Positions 27,678 to 36,749 are shown, counted from the stretch's first letter. The stretch: 64,000 nt of DNA from Acrocarpospora catenulata (GCF_018476525.1 NZ_JAHCST010000031.1:31019-95018), one strand, 5' to 3'. Translations and numbers: made by a program. The notes: generated by a model not told the origin, from the letters alone.

Positions 27678-28802
27678 ATGACGCGCAAGGTCCGGAGCAT
27701 CGGCGTGGAGGGATACACCTCCATCCGGAAGGCCGATGTTCAACTGGGGGACGTCACGGTGCTGATCGGAGCCAACGGCGCGGGCAAGAGCAACTTCATC
27801 GCGGCGGTGGAACTCCTGGGCAGAATCGTCGACCGTGAGCTGGGTCTGGAGGTCGGGCTCCGGGGGGGCGCGCAATCCTTGCTGCATGCCGGGGCCAAGG
27901 GAACAAGCAGCATCGTTCTCCAGATTCAGGCCGCCACCAACAATGATTTGACGAATGGCTATGCGGCGGTGCTGGTTCCCGCAGCGGACGACAGGTTGAT
28001 CTTCGAAGCCGAACAAATATCTTTTCAGGCCCCCAAACATCAGCATCCATGGACCGCCATGCTGGGGAGCGGCCATGCAGAATCCCTGTTGCACAAGACC
28101 CAGGGTGACGCCAAGAAGGTGGCCAGGCACGTTATCGACATCCTGGAAGGGTGCAGGGTCTTCCATTTCCAGGACACCAGCAGGAACGCTCCGGTAAAAC
28201 AACTGGGCTACGCCTCGGGTCAGGATAGGCTCCGGCCGGACGCGGGGAACCTGGCCGCGTTTCTCCTATATCTGCGCGAGAATCACCCGCACCACTATGA
28301 GCAGATCAGACGAACCGTCCAGGGCATGGCCCCGTTCTTCCGGGATTTCGTCCTGGCCGAGAACGCCACCGGCCGGATCAGCCTACGCTGGAGCCAGCAG
28401 AACGTGGACGCGGTGTTTCCCGCGGAGGCACTCTCGGACGGAACACTCCGCTACATCTGCCTGACCACGTTGCTCCTGCAACCCAATCCCCCGGCCTTGC
28501 TCGCCCTGGATGAGCCTGAGCTCGGGCTGCACCCATTCGCCATCGTGCAACTGGCCGAGATGATCAGATCCGCCGCCACCCGCTGCCAGGTCGTCATCGC
28601 CACCCAGTCCGTAACCCTGCTCAACCAGTTCGAGCTAAACGATGTCGTGATCGCCGAGCGCGAAGAGGGGGCAACGGTGCTGCGCAGGCCCGACCACGAT
28701 CATCTACAGGAGTGGCTGGACCACTACTCGTTGGCCGACCTGTGGGAGAAGAACGTGCTGGGCGGCCGCCCCACGCCGGAACGGAACATTCATCCGAGGT
28801 GA
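27678..28802 (+). CDS. AAA/OLD-type ATPase, first gene of a two-gene putative defence cassette
   Basis: ABC/SMC-like ATPase of 374 residues of the AAA_21/RecF-like type seen in OLD and related anti-phage systems. The N-terminus (RSIGVEGYTSIRKADVQLGDVTVLIGANGAGKSN) has the Walker A at about residues 32-39; Walker B is LLALDEPELGLHP, followed by ATQSVTLLNQ. It lacks its own TOPRIM domain, but the next gene encodes a DUF4276 protein and overlaps it by 4 bp (GTGA). The ATG has AGGGGG directly upstream. The codon use is less GC-biased than that of the neighbours, which fits horizontal gain. Defence is inferred from architecture. Confidence 0.88.
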   Translation: MTRKVRSIGVEGYTSIRKADVQLGDVTVLIGANGAGKSNFIAAVELLGRIVDRELGLEVGLRGGAQSLLHAGAKGTSSIVLQIQAATNNDLTNGYAAVLVPAADDRLIFEAEQISFQAPKHQHPWTAMLGSGHAESLLHKTQGDAKKVARHVIDILEGCRVFHFQDTSRNAPVKQLGYASGQDRLRPDAGNLAAFLLYLRENHPHHYEQIRRTVQGMAPFFRDFVLAENATGRISLRWSQQNVDAVFPAEALSDGTLRYICLTTLLLQPNPPALLALDEPELGLHPFAIVQLAEMIRSAATRCQVVIATQSVTLLNQFELNDVVIAEREEGATVLRRPDHDHLQEWLDHYSLADLWEKNVLGGRPTPERNIHPR

Positions 28803-29467
28803 CCTACACGCGAATCGTCTGCGTTCTGGTCGAGGGCCAGACCGAGGAGGTCATCGTCCGTGACGTGATTCAGCCAGAGATCGGCGGCGGTATATGGCTG
28901 CAGCCGGTCATCTTGAAAACATCGCGTCCGGCCGGCAAAGTCCCTGGCCGGGGTGGCGTTTCCCTATGGAAGAAGATCGAGAATGATCTGAAACTCCTCC
29001 TCCGCAATCCGGCATTCGATCTTGTCACCACACTCATTGACTATTATGCGTTGCCCGGCGATACTCCCGGCATGGCAACCCGCCCGTCCGGGTCACCATA
29101 TGATCGCGTACGCCATGTCGAAGCGGCCATTCACGAGGCAATGGGCCGTAATCCCCGACTACTTCCCCATCTGGCACTACATGAGACCGAGGCCTGGGTG
29201 CTGGCCGCGGCCGAACGACTCGCCACCCTTACCGACGTGCCGGAACTCGCGAAAGAACTCGCCGCCGTGGTCGCAGCCGCCGGCGGACCCGAGCTGGTTA
29301 ACGACGGAATTTCGACTGCGCCGTCCAAGCGGATAATCAAACTGTATCCCGCCTATCGAAAGACGGTGGACGGGCCGCTGGCCATAGCTGATCATGGCCT
29401 CAGCGCCATTCGCCAGGTTTGTCCCCATATGGATAAGTGGCTCACGCGAATCTTGGAAGTGGGGTAG
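28799..29467 (+). CDS. DUF4276 (TOPRIM-like) protein, effector candidate
   Basis: Protein of 222 residues beginning at the GTG at 28799, which overlaps the ATPase stop. Motifs typical of DUF4276: LVEGQTEE near the N-terminus, DYYALPGDTPG near residue 80, and HETEAW in the middle. EGxTEE and the acidic LIDYY resemble a TOPRIM metal site, so the protein could be a nuclease controlled by the ATPase. Many AT-rich codons appear, unlike the flanking genes. Pairing an ATPase with a TOPRIM-like protein resembles OLD and PARIS-type abortive infection systems; the exact class is not certain. Confidence 0.82.
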   Translation: MTYTRIVCVLVEGQTEEVIVRDVIQPEIGGGIWLQPVILKTSRPAGKVPGRGGVSLWKKIENDLKLLLRNPAFDLVTTLIDYYALPGDTPGMATRPSGSPYDRVRHVEAAIHEAMGRNPRLLPHLALHETEAWVLAAAERLATLTDVPELAKELAAVVAAAGGPELVNDGISTAPSKRIIKLYPAYRKTVDGPLAIADHGLSAIRQVCPHMDKWLTRILEVG

Positions 29468-29554
29468 GCGCTGACGAAGTTGAGTCGAACCCATGGTGCT
29501 TCCCGCGCGTACCCCTAGGCAACCGGCGGAGAGCACAGGGAGAAGGCGGGCGCG

Positions 29555-30862
29555 GTGGCTGGGGTTAAGGATCTTGTGTTGTCGCGCGGTGGGGCGCACA
29601 GTCCGTCGTTGTTCGCGGTTCGGCGGGGGGTCGCGGGCGGGCGTGAGGATCTGGTGGACTTCTGTATTCCGTGCAATCCGTACTTTCCGACAGGGGAGAT
29701 GTTCGAGGGGCTGCAGCGGAATCTGGTGGATCTGCTGAAGTACTATCCGAGCGACGCGGAGACGGTGACCAGGGAGTTGTGCGCGACACTGGGGCTCAAC
29801 CCGGCGACCGTGGCGATGGGGAACGGGTCGACGGAGCTGATCACCTGGATCGATCATCTGCTGGTGCGGGAGAGCCTGGCGGTGCCGGTGCCGACGTTCG
29901 GGCGGTGGACGGACCAGCCGCTGGAGACCGGGAAGCGGGTGGACATGTATCCGTTGCTGGAGACCCAGGGGTTCCGGCTGGATGTGGAGAGTTACATCCG
30001 GTTCATCAGGGATCGCGGGTCGAAGGTGGCGGTGATCTGTAATCCGAACAACCCGGATGGGGGGTACCTCGCGCGGCACGAGGTGATCCGGATGCTGGAT
30101 CGGCTCACCGATCTCGATCTGGTGGTGGTGGACGAGTCGTTCATCGAGTTCGTGGACGCGGAGCCGTACGCGAGCGTGGCGGACCAGGCGGCCATCCGGC
30201 CGAACGTGATCGTGCTCAAGAGTCTCGGGAAGAACTTTGGGCTGCACGGCATCCGGTTCGGCTACATGGTTGCGAATCCCGCCATAGCCGGAAAAATCCG
30301 GAAGGCGCTGCCCAAGTGGAACCTCAACTCGTTCGCGGAAATTGTCGTGTTCATGTTGAAGGAGTACACGCAGGAGTACCAGCACAGCCTGCGACTGCTG
30401 GCGCACGACCGGGAGACCATGATCCGCCAGCTCAGGTCGCTGACCGGCCTGACCGTCTACCCGTCCCAGGGGAACTTCATCCTGGTCAAGCTGCCCCCGG
30501 GCAAGGACGGCGTGGAACTCTGCGACTACCTGCTGCGGGAGCACGGCGTCTACGCCAGGGAGTGCGGCAACAAGCTGGGCACCACCAGCCAGTTCGTCCG
30601 ACTGGTGGTCCGCCCCCATGCCGATGTACAGCGCCTGCTGATCGGCCTGTACAACTACATCTGCGCCCCGGCCATGGCATCGGCCAGGTCGTCCGCGGTG
30701 TCCTCAGCCGGGTCCACGCCGGCCTTACCGCAGGCCAGAGCCGAGGTGGTCACCTCCACCCGGCCGCCGGGTCCCCGGCACGGGCGGCGCCGCCCTGACC
30801 TGCAGCCGGTACGGACCGGAGAGGTCCCGATCTACCACCTGCCGGGCGGACATGTGGCCTGA
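29555..30862 (+). CDS. Fold-type I PLP-dependent aminotransferase (HisC/CobD-like)
   Basis: PLP enzyme of 435 residues related to histidinol-phosphate aminotransferase and threonine-phosphate decarboxylase. Visible: YYPSDAETVT near the N-terminus, GNGSTELI, the cofactor-binding NPNNPDGG and VVVDESFIEF, and the Schiff-base Lys226 in KSLGKNFGLHG, followed by IRFGY. The GTG start at 29555 has AGGGAGAAGG upstream. The last 60 or so residues (after LYNYICAP) are low in complexity and rich in Ser, Pro and Arg, an extension not usual for HisC. No histidine or cobalamin genes lie nearby, so the substrate is open. Confidence 0.85.
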   Translation: MAGVKDLVLSRGGAHSPSLFAVRRGVAGGREDLVDFCIPCNPYFPTGEMFEGLQRNLVDLLKYYPSDAETVTRELCATLGLNPATVAMGNGSTELITWIDHLLVRESLAVPVPTFGRWTDQPLETGKRVDMYPLLETQGFRLDVESYIRFIRDRGSKVAVICNPNNPDGGYLARHEVIRMLDRLTDLDLVVVDESFIEFVDAEPYASVADQAAIRPNVIVLKSLGKNFGLHGIRFGYMVANPAIAGKIRKALPKWNLNSFAEIVVFMLKEYTQEYQHSLRLLAHDRETMIRQLRSLTGLTVYPSQGNFILVKLPPGKDGVELCDYLLREHGVYARECGNKLGTTSQFVRLVVRPHADVQRLLIGLYNYICAPAMASARSSAVSSAGSTPALPQARAEVVTSTRPPGPRHGRRRPDLQPVRTGEVPIYHLPGGHVA

Positions 30863-30894
30863 CACCACCTTGATCCGACTGCCAGGATGAGGGG

Positions 30895-31332
30895 ATGTCG
30901 CTCCAGAACGCGATAGTCCTCCCGGATGGCGCCCAGATCCGCGGCCGGGGCCTGCGCCACCCCCTCCCGGCCGGGGATCTCCCGGAACGCGGCCTCTACC
31001 TGGGCAGCGCCCGCCTGCGGCAACAGCACGACCCCACCCTGGACTGGGACCACGAGTGGCTCGACTGGCCCGACTTCCGGCTCCCCCGCGACCCTGACCA
31101 GGCCGTCCGCGCCATCGGCGACCTCCACCGCCGGGCCAGGCAGGGCCACCGCGTCGAGGTCGCCTGCGGAGGCGGCGTCGGCAGGACCGGGACGGTGCTG
31201 GCCTGTCTGGCGGTGCTGGCCGGGGTCCCGGCAGCGGACGCGGTCGGCTGGGTCAGGGCCAACTACCACCCACGGGCCGTCGAGACACCCTGGCAGCGAC
31301 GGTGGGTGACGCGTTTCCCGCTCAGAACGTGA
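30895..31332 (+). CDS. Dual-specificity/tyrosine-type protein phosphatase-like protein
   Basis: Cytosolic protein of 145 residues with the Cys-based phosphatase loop CGGGVGRTG (CX5R; Cys91 and Arg97). A candidate general-acid Asp lies upstream (DFRLPRD), so the protein could remove phosphate from phospho-Ser/Thr/Tyr or another phospho-ester. It ends 11 bp inside the 3' end of the convergent Ser/Thr kinase gene, which suggests, but does not prove, a functional kinase-phosphatase pair. Confidence 0.8.
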   Translation: MSLQNAIVLPDGAQIRGRGLRHPLPAGDLPERGLYLGSARLRQQHDPTLDWDHEWLDWPDFRLPRDPDQAVRAIGDLHRRARQGHRVEVACGGGVGRTGTVLACLAVLAGVPAADAVGWVRANYHPRAVETPWQRRWVTRFPLRT

Positions 31333-32776
31333 TCTGTACCAAATTATCGGCGAGCAGCACCGCGGCGGGGGTGACGTTCTCGGTGACGTCGAACACCAGG
31401 GTTCCGTAGATCGGATCCCCCGGCTCCAGCCAGTCGGGCACCGAGTCGGACAGCTCGCTGGGGCCGTGTTCGAGGCCGTCGGCGTCCACCAGCGCGGCGC
31501 CGCTCTCGCCGACCTCCGTACCCTCCTCGCCGGTGTTCTGCAGCGCCCATTTGACCAGGCAGAACTTGCCCTGGGTGGTGTCGGTGTCGTTGAAGTTGGT
31601 GTAGCTGCAGTCGGGAGGCTCGGTCACCTGTACCTGGAGCGACGAACCCGCGATCTCCGCCCATTCGCCGACGCCGACCGCAGTCCCGGAGGATTCCGCG
31701 GGCGTCTCCTCGGAGCTCTGCGCGGTCTCGGCCGACTCCGAAGGCGTGGGGGCCGACCCGCCGCCGCCACGGGGAACCATCACCAGCACGCCGGCGGTGA
31801 CCCCCACCGCCAGCACCGCCAGCACCGCCGCGAGAATCCACCGCCGAGGACGGGATGGGGCCGGCCGGGGAACATCGGCCAGTTCGGTCGATGCGGCGTC
31901 TTCGGCGGGCAGCACCGCCGTCGGCGAGCGCTCCGGTGTGATCACCGTCGTGGCGGCGCCCCCGCCCACCAGCGCGAGCATCAGATCCTGGGCGCCGGGC
32001 CGCTGGGCGGGATCGCGCGAGGTGGCCCGCCGGACCAGATCGTCCAGCGGGGCGGGCAGGTCGCCCAGGTCAGGGGAGCCGCTGAGCACCCGGGCCGCCA
32101 TCAGCCCGGCGTCCCCCATCCCGTACGGATGCCGCCCGTTCCCGGCGTAGGCCACCAGGCAGCCCCAGGCGAAGATGTCCGTCCACGGCCCCAGCTCACC
32201 CCCGCTGACCTGCTCGGGAGCCCACCACCCCGGGCTGCCGACGACTTCCCCGGCCTGGGTCGGCCCCTGCGTGGCGTCCAGGGCCCGCGCGATCCCGAAG
32301 TCGATCACGCGCGGCCCCGACATGGACAGGATCACGTTGGCCGGTTTGAGGTCCCGGTGCACCAGACCGGCCACGTGAATGGCGGCGAGCGCGGTCGCCA
32401 CCCCGATGGCCACGCCGTGCAGTTGCCCGGGCTCCAGCGCCCCGTGCCGGCTGATCTGCTCCGACAGCGGCGTGCCCGCGATGTACTCGGTCACCATGTA
32501 CGGCCGGCCGTCCGCCGTGGTCCCGTCCTCCAGCACCTGGGCGGTGCAGAACGACGCGACCCGGCGGGCGTTGCCGACCTCGGCGTGGAACCGGGCGGCG
32601 AAGCTCCCGGAGGCGTACCCGCTCCGGATGACCTTGATGGCGACCAGCCGTCCCTCGGCGGAGGAGCCCAGGTACACGGTGCCCATGCCGCCCTCACCGA
32701 GCCGCCCCAGCAGGCGATAGGGCCCGAGCTCAGGTGGATCTTCCGGCTGAAGGGGAATCGTGCCGGTTGGCTGCAT
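31322..32776 (-). CDS. Membrane-anchored Ser/Thr protein kinase
   Basis: PASTA-less STPK of 484 residues. Cytosolic kinase domain about 20-270: glycine loop LGEGGMGTVYLG, VAIK lysine, HRDLKPANVI catalytic loop, DFGIA metal loop. A Pro-rich linker leads to one membrane span (ILAAVLAVLAVGVTAGVLVMV, about 315-335). The outer C-terminal domain (about 365-484) looks like a DUF4352/telokin-like beta-sandwich with two Cys (DCSYTNF, KFCLV) that may form a disulfide. A GAGAGGT ribosome site precedes the ATG. Convergent with, and overlapping, the phosphatase-like gene. The ligand sensed outside is unknown. Confidence 0.93.
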   Translation of the reverse strand: MQPTGTIPLQPEDPPELGPYRLLGRLGEGGMGTVYLGSSAEGRLVAIKVIRSGYASGSFAARFHAEVGNARRVASFCTAQVLEDGTTADGRPYMVTEYIAGTPLSEQISRHGALEPGQLHGVAIGVATALAAIHVAGLVHRDLKPANVILSMSGPRVIDFGIARALDATQGPTQAGEVVGSPGWWAPEQVSGGELGPWTDIFAWGCLVAYAGNGRHPYGMGDAGLMAARVLSGSPDLGDLPAPLDDLVRRATSRDPAQRPGAQDLMLALVGGGAATTVITPERSPTAVLPAEDAASTELADVPRPAPSRPRRWILAAVLAVLAVGVTAGVLVMVPRGGGGSAPTPSESAETAQSSEETPAESSGTAVGVGEWAEIAGSSLQVQVTEPPDCSYTNFNDTDTTQGKFCLVKWALQNTGEEGTEVGESGAALVDADGLEHGPSELSDSVPDWLEPGDPIYGTLVFDVTENVTPAAVLLADNLVQITF

Positions 32777-32846
32777 TTGGGAGACCTCTCACGTGACCTC
32801 CCCATTTACTACACCCCAACACCTCAGCCGGGGAAGGAAAAGCCGG

Positions 32847-33452
32847 TCAGCGCGCGGCGTCCTCGTCCGCGAAGGGACGGCCGTAGGTGACCGCGTCCAG
32901 CACCACCCGCGGCGCGTACGTCCGGTACTCCGAGTCGGGCGGCACCCCGAGCGCGTCGTTGACCGTGGCGAACGCGATGCGCAGCGCCACGAAGACGGTG
33001 ATCGCGAAGATCTTGTCGTCGTCGATGCCCGCGTCCCTGAGCACCCGCACGTCTTCCGGGCCGGTCCCGTTGGGGTCCCGGGCGACCTTGCGCGCCCACC
33101 CGGCCATCGCCCGCTCGGCCTCGGTCAGTCCGGTGTCCTCGCCGCGCAGCACGCCGGACGCGGTCCGCTCGTCGGCGACGTCGGCGAGCTTGCGGCCCCA
33201 GGAGAGCGAGCAGTAGGAGTCGCCGAACGCCGAGGCGCAGGCGGCCACCAGGATGGCCCGCAACCTGGCGTCCAGCCCGTGCGGCGAGCTGGCCTGCCGC
33301 ATCAGCGAGAACAGCCCCTTCATCGTGGCCGGCTGGTAGGCCCACAGGCGGGAGACGTTCATCACGAACCCGAGATCCTCGACGTCCTCGTCGAAGATGC
33401 GCCGGGCGTCGGCGTCGGCGTCGGGCAGTTCCAGAAATCCGATGGTGCTCAC
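32847..33452 (-). CDS. AhpD/carboxymuconolactone-decarboxylase-like protein with degenerate active site
   Basis: All-alpha protein of 201 residues of the 'peroxidase-related' AhpD-like family. The core segment is DARLRAILVAACASAFGDSYCSLSWGRKLAD. AhpD enzymes use CxxC followed by His; here the first Cys is Asp and the His is replaced by Trp, leaving one Cys, so peroxidase chemistry in the usual form is unlikely. The GTG start has AAAGG 7 nt upstream. It lies 60 bp after the BTAD regulator on the same strand and is probably co-transcribed with it. Confidence 0.75.
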   Translation of the reverse strand: MSTIGFLELPDADADARRIFDEDVEDLGFVMNVSRLWAYQPATMKGLFSLMRQASSPHGLDARLRAILVAACASAFGDSYCSLSWGRKLADVADERTASGVLRGEDTGLTEAERAMAGWARKVARDPNGTGPEDVRVLRDAGIDDDKIFAITVFVALRIAFATVNDALGVPPDSEYRTYAPRVVLDAVTYGRPFADEDAAR

Positions 33453-33462
33453 ATGGTGCCTT

Positions 33463-33496
33463 TCTTGCGGGTCTTGCGGGTCTTGCAGGGTCTTGC
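33463..33496 (-). repeat. Short direct repeats upstream of the AhpD-like gene
   Basis: The 9-10-bp unit TCTTGCGGG occurs nearly four times in a row (33463, 33472, 33481, 33491). It lies between the BTAD regulator and the AhpD-like gene. Repeats of this spacing are typical of SARP/BTAD binding sites, so they may be a regulator site; this is inference. Confidence 0.5.
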
Positions 33497-33512
33497 TGAC
33501 ATCGAAGCCGGA

Positions 33513-35306
33513 TCAGTGGAGCAGCGCGGCCAGCGCGGGATTGTCGATGTCGGAGCCGAGCAGCCGGGCCGCCCCGAGCGCGGTCGGATCGCCCAGCCGC
33601 CAGCGGTGCAGGTGGGCCCGGACGACCAGCTCCCGCATGTCGCACCGGGCGGCCAGCGCGGCCAGCGACGCCACCGTCGACCTGGCCCGCTCGTGGTCGC
33701 CGTGGGCCAGCGCGGTGCCGACGGCCGCGTCCAGCGCGTACGCGTGCACCCACTGGTACCGGTCGGGCACCCGGACGCACCGGGTAGCCGCCTCCCCCTG
33801 CCACCTGGCGGCGGCCAGGTAGTCACCCCTGGCGGAGTTGAGCAGGCCGAGCCCGCGGGCGGCCATGCCCTCCCAGCACGGGTCGTGCAGCTGGCAGCCC
33901 AGCTCCCAGGCCTGCTCGAAGCCGTCGGTGGCGGCGTCCAGGTCCCCTGCCATCAGGTCCAGCTCGGCCCTGAGCACCTGCGGCCAGGGCAGGAACACCA
34001 TCCAGCGCTGCTCGTACACCAGCTCAAGGGACCGGGTCAGCGCGGCGGCGGCCTGGCTCCGCTCGGACCTGAGCAGATGGGCCCGGCCCACCATGGACAG
34101 CGCCCAGGACTGCTGGCGGGCGTCGCCGCACCGCCCGGCGCGCTCCACCGACTCCTCCAGGTAGCCGAAGGCGGCCGGATAGTCGCCCTGGTCGGAGGCG
34201 TTCTGCCCGCGGATGGCGAGCAGCGCGGCCAGCTCGCTGTCGGTCTCGGCCAGGTCATGGGCCTTGGCCAGCCAGACGTCGGCGGTCTTCCGCCGCCCGG
34301 CCTGCACCTCCACGAACCCGAGCTCGCGGTGCGCGGTGACCGCGGTCGCCCGGTCGCCGGTCCTGGTGGCCAGCTGGATGGCCTCGTGCAGGGCCACGAC
34401 GCCCTCCTCGTCCCGGCCCCTGGCGGCGTGCACCAGCGCGGTGCCCAGGGCGATCAGGGCCCGCCCCTGGAGCGCGGCGTCCCGGCAGCGGGCCGCCTCC
34501 GACACGGCCCGCCGCAGGCACTGCAGGCCGGCGTCCACCGCCCCCGCCACGATCGCGGCCCGGCCGGCGTCCAGCTGGCTGGAGGCGGCGGCCCGGCCGC
34601 TGAGCGGCGGCGCCATCGGGTTGTCCGGCCCCACGTTCGCCGCCTCGCGCAGCGCCGGGGACGCCGCCACGCCGAGCTCGCGGCGGAGGATGTCCTCGCA
34701 GACCGCGATCTGGCGGAGCGCCGCCGTCCGGTCGCCCGTCGTGGCCAGGCTCCGGACCAGCAGCTCGTGGTTGCCCTCCTCCAGCGGGTTGCGGGCCACC
34801 GCGCGGGCGGCGTACGCCACCGCCTCGGCCGCCCGGCCGACGGCCAGCAGCGTGACGGCGGTCTGCCGCAGCCGGGCCTCGATCTGGGCCGACATCCGGT
34901 GCCGCTCCACCAGCAGCCAGGACTCGAACTCCAGGCTGGAGCTCAGGTGCACCCCTTCGAGCAGGTCCCCCCGCACCTCAAGGAGCGCCTCGGGGCCGGC
35001 GTGGTCCTGGCCGATCTGCTGGACGTCGACGGTCACGTCGTCGCCCAGCGCGGTGACGATGGGGTCGCCGCCGAGCACGTCGCGCTTGCCGAGCGCGCGC
35101 CGGAGCTCGGCGAGCGTCCAGCGCAGCGCCCCGAGCGGGTCGTCCGCGTCGCCGAAGAGCAGTTCGGCCAGGTGCCGCCTGCTCGGCGCGCGCTCGGCCA
35201 GCAGGAGATAGCTGAGCAGCGCCCAGGCTTTGCGGCCACGTGGTGAGCGGACCGGCTGGCCATCCCGTTCGATGACCGGCGGCCCGAGCAACCGGATGGT
35301 CAACAT
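33513..35306 (-). CDS. SARP/BTAD-type transcriptional activator with TPR domain
   Basis: Regulator of 597 residues. N-terminal winged-helix DNA-binding domain about 1-95 (MLTIRLLGPPVIERDG, RGRKAWALLSYLLLAERAPSRRHLAELLF), bacterial transcriptional activation domain about 100-245, then a long TPR-rich region to the C-terminus. No NB-ARC ATPase is present between them. The ATG at 35306 gives the conserved start; the open frame extends far upstream in GC-rich antisense sequence and is not real. Such proteins control antibiotic or stress genes; the only clear co-transcribed target is the AhpD-like gene downstream. Confidence 0.9.
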   Translation of the reverse strand: MLTIRLLGPPVIERDGQPVRSPRGRKAWALLSYLLLAERAPSRRHLAELLFGDADDPLGALRWTLAELRRALGKRDVLGGDPIVTALGDDVTVDVQQIGQDHAGPEALLEVRGDLLEGVHLSSSLEFESWLLVERHRMSAQIEARLRQTAVTLLAVGRAAEAVAYAARAVARNPLEEGNHELLVRSLATTGDRTAALRQIAVCEDILRRELGVAASPALREAANVGPDNPMAPPLSGRAAASSQLDAGRAAIVAGAVDAGLQCLRRAVSEAARCRDAALQGRALIALGTALVHAARGRDEEGVVALHEAIQLATRTGDRATAVTAHRELGFVEVQAGRRKTADVWLAKAHDLAETDSELAALLAIRGQNASDQGDYPAAFGYLEESVERAGRCGDARQQSWALSMVGRAHLLRSERSQAAAALTRSLELVYEQRWMVFLPWPQVLRAELDLMAGDLDAATDGFEQAWELGCQLHDPCWEGMAARGLGLLNSARGDYLAAARWQGEAATRCVRVPDRYQWVHAYALDAAVGTALAHGDHERARSTVASLAALAARCDMRELVVRAHLHRWRLGDPTALGAARLLGSDIDNPALAALLH

Positions 35307-35425
35307 CGGGCTCAATTCTCCTCCAGCGGTGGTCACTCCCGGAATACGGAAACCGGTAATGCCGGCACCCTCACCTTGCCGGTCGCTCGTGTGAATGAGC
35401 GTGTGCGCCGGAGGGACCCCTGAGG

Positions 35426-36700
35426 TCAGGCCGCGAACAGCAGGAACAGCCCCAGCACCGTGTAGATCACCATGAGGGTGAGCAGCGGGACCTGGCCGGC
35501 CACGGCGGTCCGGTGCGGGAAGAGGGTGAGCGCGCGGTCGTGGGCCAGCGCGGTGCCCAGGATGTGGCCGAGCACGATGACGGTGACCTGGAGCATGGCG
35601 ATGGCGGCCGGGGTGGCGCCGAGGCTCTGCAGGGTCCAGTCCGCGGTGCCCAGCCAGTTGGCGCCGGTGTCCAGCGGGTCGGAGAGCCGGGCCAGGGTGC
35701 GCTGGCCCTCGAAGAGGAAGAGCGTGAAGTAGTGCGCGACCAGGTAGCCGACCGCGATCGGGACCAGGGAGTGGGCCAGCTCGATCGCGACGGTCCGGGG
35801 GGAGACCTGGCCGAGCCGGGCCGCCCAGGTGGTGGCGACCAGGAAGATGGCGGCGACCAGGGCGATCACCACGATCAGGCCGAGCGTGCCGAGCAGCGGC
35901 GCGGGCAGGCCGCTCTCCTGGACGACGCGCACCCAGACGGGGGCGTTGGAGACGCTGTCGTACATGGTGGAGCCGAGCAGCACGATGATCAGCGCGGGCA
36001 GACCGGGCGCGTGCGGGAGCCCGGCCATGCCGTCCAGCGGGTTGCGGAAGGCGAACCGCCCGTCCTGGCGGACGATCGGGGCCATGCTGCCGACCACCGT
36101 GCTGTACGCCTCGAAGGTGTCCCCCCGGTCGAACCAGCCGGATCCGTAGACGGCGGCCCCGGTCAGCATGGCCACGGCGTACAGGGCCAGCCACAGCGAG
36201 ATGACCGGCAGGGTGGCGCGTTCTGGGGCGACCAGCTCCAGCCAGACGAAGGCGAACAGACCGGCCGCGGCCGGCCAGTAGCCCACCCCGGCGGGGAGCG
36301 GCCGCCACCCGCGGGCCGGGTCACGGCGGAGCAGCGCGCAGGCGGCCTGGTGCAGGGTGCGGAGCGGGTTGAGGTGCCGCCAGACCGGTCCGAAGACCAG
36401 GGAGAGCGGCACCATGCCCACCCAGAACAGCACGTAGAAGACCCCGGCCGTGGGGTTCTCCGGGGTGTCGGGGCCGAACAGCAGGCCGACGCAGAAGTAC
36501 CCGGCCGCGATCAGCCCGGCCAGCTGGAGCGGCCAGGCCGGGCGGCGCAGGTACGCGGCGACGCCCGCCAGCCGGGGTTCCCGCCAGAGGTAGCCGAGCG
36601 CGGCGAAGGAAACGAGCAGGGCGACGACCGCGCCCGCGAGGGCCGCGGCGAACGGGATCGGCAGGTCCTGACGTCCGCCGACCCCGTGCGCGAGCAGCAT
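35426..36700 (-). CDS. Polytopic membrane protein of the copC-cupredoxin operon
   Basis: Integral membrane protein of about 424 residues with about 10-11 hydrophobic segments. It begins MLLAHGVGGRQDLPIPF and carries a conserved-looking loop FGPVWRHLNPLRTLH. His residues cluster near membrane faces (HALP, HYFT, HILG). It follows the CopC-like and cupredoxin genes with a 49-bp gap. Actinobacterial relatives are widespread; I recall some being labelled 'fenitrothion hydrolase', but the chemistry is not visible here. A role in copper or other metal handling is inferred from neighbours. The start could also be a GTG about 40 bp upstream, though its ribosome site is poor. Confidence 0.7.
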   Translation of the reverse strand: MLLAHGVGGRQDLPIPFAAALAGAVVALLVSFAALGYLWREPRLAGVAAYLRRPAWPLQLAGLIAAGYFCVGLLFGPDTPENPTAGVFYVLFWVGMVPLSLVFGPVWRHLNPLRTLHQAACALLRRDPARGWRPLPAGVGYWPAAAGLFAFVWLELVAPERATLPVISLWLALYAVAMLTGAAVYGSGWFDRGDTFEAYSTVVGSMAPIVRQDGRFAFRNPLDGMAGLPHAPGLPALIIVLLGSTMYDSVSNAPVWVRVVQESGLPAPLLGTLGLIVVIALVAAIFLVATTWAARLGQVSPRTVAIELAHSLVPIAVGYLVAHYFTLFLFEGQRTLARLSDPLDTGANWLGTADWTLQSLGATPAAIAMLQVTVIVLGHILGTALAHDRALTLFPHRTAVAGQVPLLTLMVIYTVLGLFLLFAA

Positions 36701-36749
36701 GCCTGTCGACGGGAAACCCGTCCCGGCCGTCCAGATCACGCCTTTCTCG

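Noticed and set aside
33807..36308. Very long N-terminal extension of the BTAD regulator
   Set aside because: The part upstream of 35306 is antisense to, or out of frame with, the membrane-protein gene; conserved start MLTIRLLG marks the real N-terminus.
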